Source of the DNA: Natronosalvus vescus
GTDB lineage: Archaea > Halobacteriota > Halobacteria > Halobacteriales > Natrialbaceae
Direction of reading: 5' to 3'
Assembly: GCF_023973145.1 (NCBI RefSeq)
Contig: NZ_CP099546.1
Location: 2,852,001 to 2,916,000 of the forward strand
Length of the DNA: 64,000 nt
Part shown: positions 62,838 to 64,000 of the stretch, in pieces
Position numbering within the stretch: position 1 is the stretch's first letter
How the letters are laid out: each line of letters begins with the position of its first letter
Position numbers and translations under genes: made by a program
The notes under the pieces: model-generated
Database searches by the model: none
What the model saw: the letters and a program-made list of their open reading frames with translations, nothing else
Told to the model about the DNA's origin: nothing

Positions 62838-63575
62838 TTACCGATTGGAAAGAGCCATGTTAATCGACTCACAGAGACTGGGTTCTAATCCGCTATCCCG
62901 GTACCCTGCGGCGAGATTGACATCTACGGCCCAGTATCGGTTTTCGTTATCTTTGACGAGATCAACCCCAACGCCCCGGAGATCGAGTCGGTTGACGAGA
63001 CGACGCAAACGTCGAGTAAGCGTCAGTCTGGGGCGTACATGAGTGAGGAATCGTTTGGGGCCATAGAGCTTCGAGGTAACGAGCTTGGCCGCCGTCTGGA
63101 CTCGTGTTCCATCGTTTACCGCGTAGTATTTGTAATCGACAGGCTTCGTGTGGATCAACTGTTGATAGAAATCTCCCTCGCCGTTCAGTTCGGGATCGCC
63201 ATGCCAGATGTAGTAGGGTTTTGCAACGTACTCAAACTCGGGTTTCTCGAAGGATAGTCTAGGAGTCCGAAATCCGACCGCCTCGAGCGCTCGTAGCCCA
63301 ATTAGTCGTGAACTCAACGCCATCGTTGCGACGAGGTTGTTCCACAGGGGCGTTCCCGTTTGTCGTGCATACCTGAGAGCGGAGAGATTGAATGGGAAAA
63401 CCTGCTTATTGACGAGCAAAGCAAGATCGTCGATGTGACTCGGAGAGAGTTCGGATCGCGGCTCAAAGAACCGAACGGTATATCCCGATTTCCGAAGTTG
63501 GCTGGCGACGGCAGTGAAGACCGGCTGATCACCCTTACAAAGAATCCCGATTTGCTCCGCGTTAGCCGTCTTCAT
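62838..63575 (-). CDS. ATP-grasp-like (RimK-type) protein
   Basis: A 245-residue protein. N-terminal MKTANAEQIGILCKGD..VFTAVASQLRKSGYTVRFFE, a Rossmann-like pre-ATP-grasp half; then YARQTGTPLWNN, LRALEAVGFRTP, and a C-terminal half with YVAKPYYIWHGDPELNG (ATP-binding Lys and loop) and YWAVDVNLAAGYRDSGLE (final acidic/Asn metal ligand, as ExN in the family). Length is near the lower end of ATP-grasp proteins. It would ligate an amine or acid with ATP; substrate unknown. It is GC-poorer than the 5' genes. Confidence 0.75.
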   Translation of the reverse strand: MKTANAEQIGILCKGDQPVFTAVASQLRKSGYTVRFFEPRSELSPSHIDDLALLVNKQVFPFNLSALRYARQTGTPLWNNLVATMALSSRLIGLRALEAVGFRTPRLSFEKPEFEYVAKPYYIWHGDPELNGEGDFYQQLIHTKPVDYKYYAVNDGTRVQTAAKLVTSKLYGPKRFLTHVRPRLTLTRRLRRLVNRLDLRGVGVDLVKDNENRYWAVDVNLAAGYRDSGLEPSLCESINMALSNR

Positions 63576-64000
63576 CGATAGCAGATGTATGTGTGTCAGA
63601 CAGAATAATCCTCCGTGCAGTTTCGCCCCCTGCTACTGCAGTCAAAACAATCAGCAACTGCTTCGGCCGCACTGAGCGATCACTACCTTCGTGCAACATT
63701 CGCGCTCTGTATTTAGCAAATCTAATCTATCAACTACTGTAGAGATATGATGCGAAATAATGAGTTGAGTTGATAACCCCTATCAAAAAAACTTCCAAGA
63801 CCAAGTCCGCAATGGGCGCAGCAAAAAGCGAACCTCACGCGCGGTTCCTACTTGATGATAAGGGCCGTAGTGGCGCGGCGCTTCCAGCTGGAAAATTCTG
63901 CTGGCAAAGGTTCCAAAGACAGAATACGGTTGGAAACAGTTATCATTCCAGTCTTCTTCGGTATAATCGCACTACGGCTCGACGGCTAAGGCAGTGACTT
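63576..64000. other. Window end, no gene supported
   Basis: AT-rich sequence with several short open frames but no convincing start or motif; the region continues beyond the window. Confidence 0.45.

Noticed and set aside
63770-63997. 75-residue frame at the window end
   Set aside because: Basic, motif-free sequence in an AT-rich region without a clear start signal.

Overview
The window comes from a halophilic archaeon, most likely of the Natrialbaceae type (the family placement is inference). The reasons are the GC-rich and strongly acidic coding sequence, Tat-type signals, archaeal aIF-1A and pelota, HTH-10 (Bat-type) regulators, HalOD1, a GTP cyclohydrolase III, and a near-complete methylaspartate-cycle cluster. 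No rRNA, no CRISPR array and one tRNA gene were seen.

Layout. 0.2-25 kb: two complete but diverged sets of amino-sugar genes (GlmU-like plus GlmS) bracket a mosaic. The mosaic holds a Tat-exported fibronectin-like repeat protein, a DUF1616 membrane protein, two tandem RND/MMPL exporters with a TrmB-type regulator, pelota, a DegT-type aminotransferase divergent from a phosphodiesterase plus FemAB-like pair, small zinc-ribbon proteins, aIF-1A and a frameshifted lipoprotein gene. The amino-sugar, DegT and FemAB genes suggest cell-surface glycan chemistry. 25-34 kb: a CPA2 antiporter with Usp tail, a SHOCT protein, a TnpB transposon, and two HTH-10 regulators. 34-42 kb: a thiol-redox/metal operon (SCO1-TlpA-CcdA) divergent from a P19-like metal lipoprotein, flanked by TnpB transposons, one of which is nested inside another. 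42-47 kb: small housekeeping genes, tRNA-Thr, GNAT, CBS, GTP cyclohydrolase III. 47-54 kb: methylaspartate-cycle genes (mct divergent from mamA-mamB-mal-mch-mcl), tightly coupled. 54-60 kb: an SDR, a DyP-like protein, SRPBCC, HAD, another TnpB transposon, a DUF6735-type protein. 60-64 kb: a visibly AT-richer tail with a tyrosine recombinase, TRAM protein, tiny membrane protein and ATP-grasp protein, probably the edge of an integrated element.

The strongest unexplained signal is the TnpB system. There are five tnpB genes and no tnpA. Two nearly identical 1.42-kb elements (28243-29660 and 39025-40443) share palindromic ends and are both preceded by TCTAC. One sits exactly in the stop codon of a regulator and supplies a replacement stop. 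The other sits in the 3' end of an unrelated tnpB whose missing C-terminus can be read on the far side. If these TnpBs use guides taken from the sequence flanking the right end, as characterised TnpBs do, the second copy would carry a guide against a competing transposon family.
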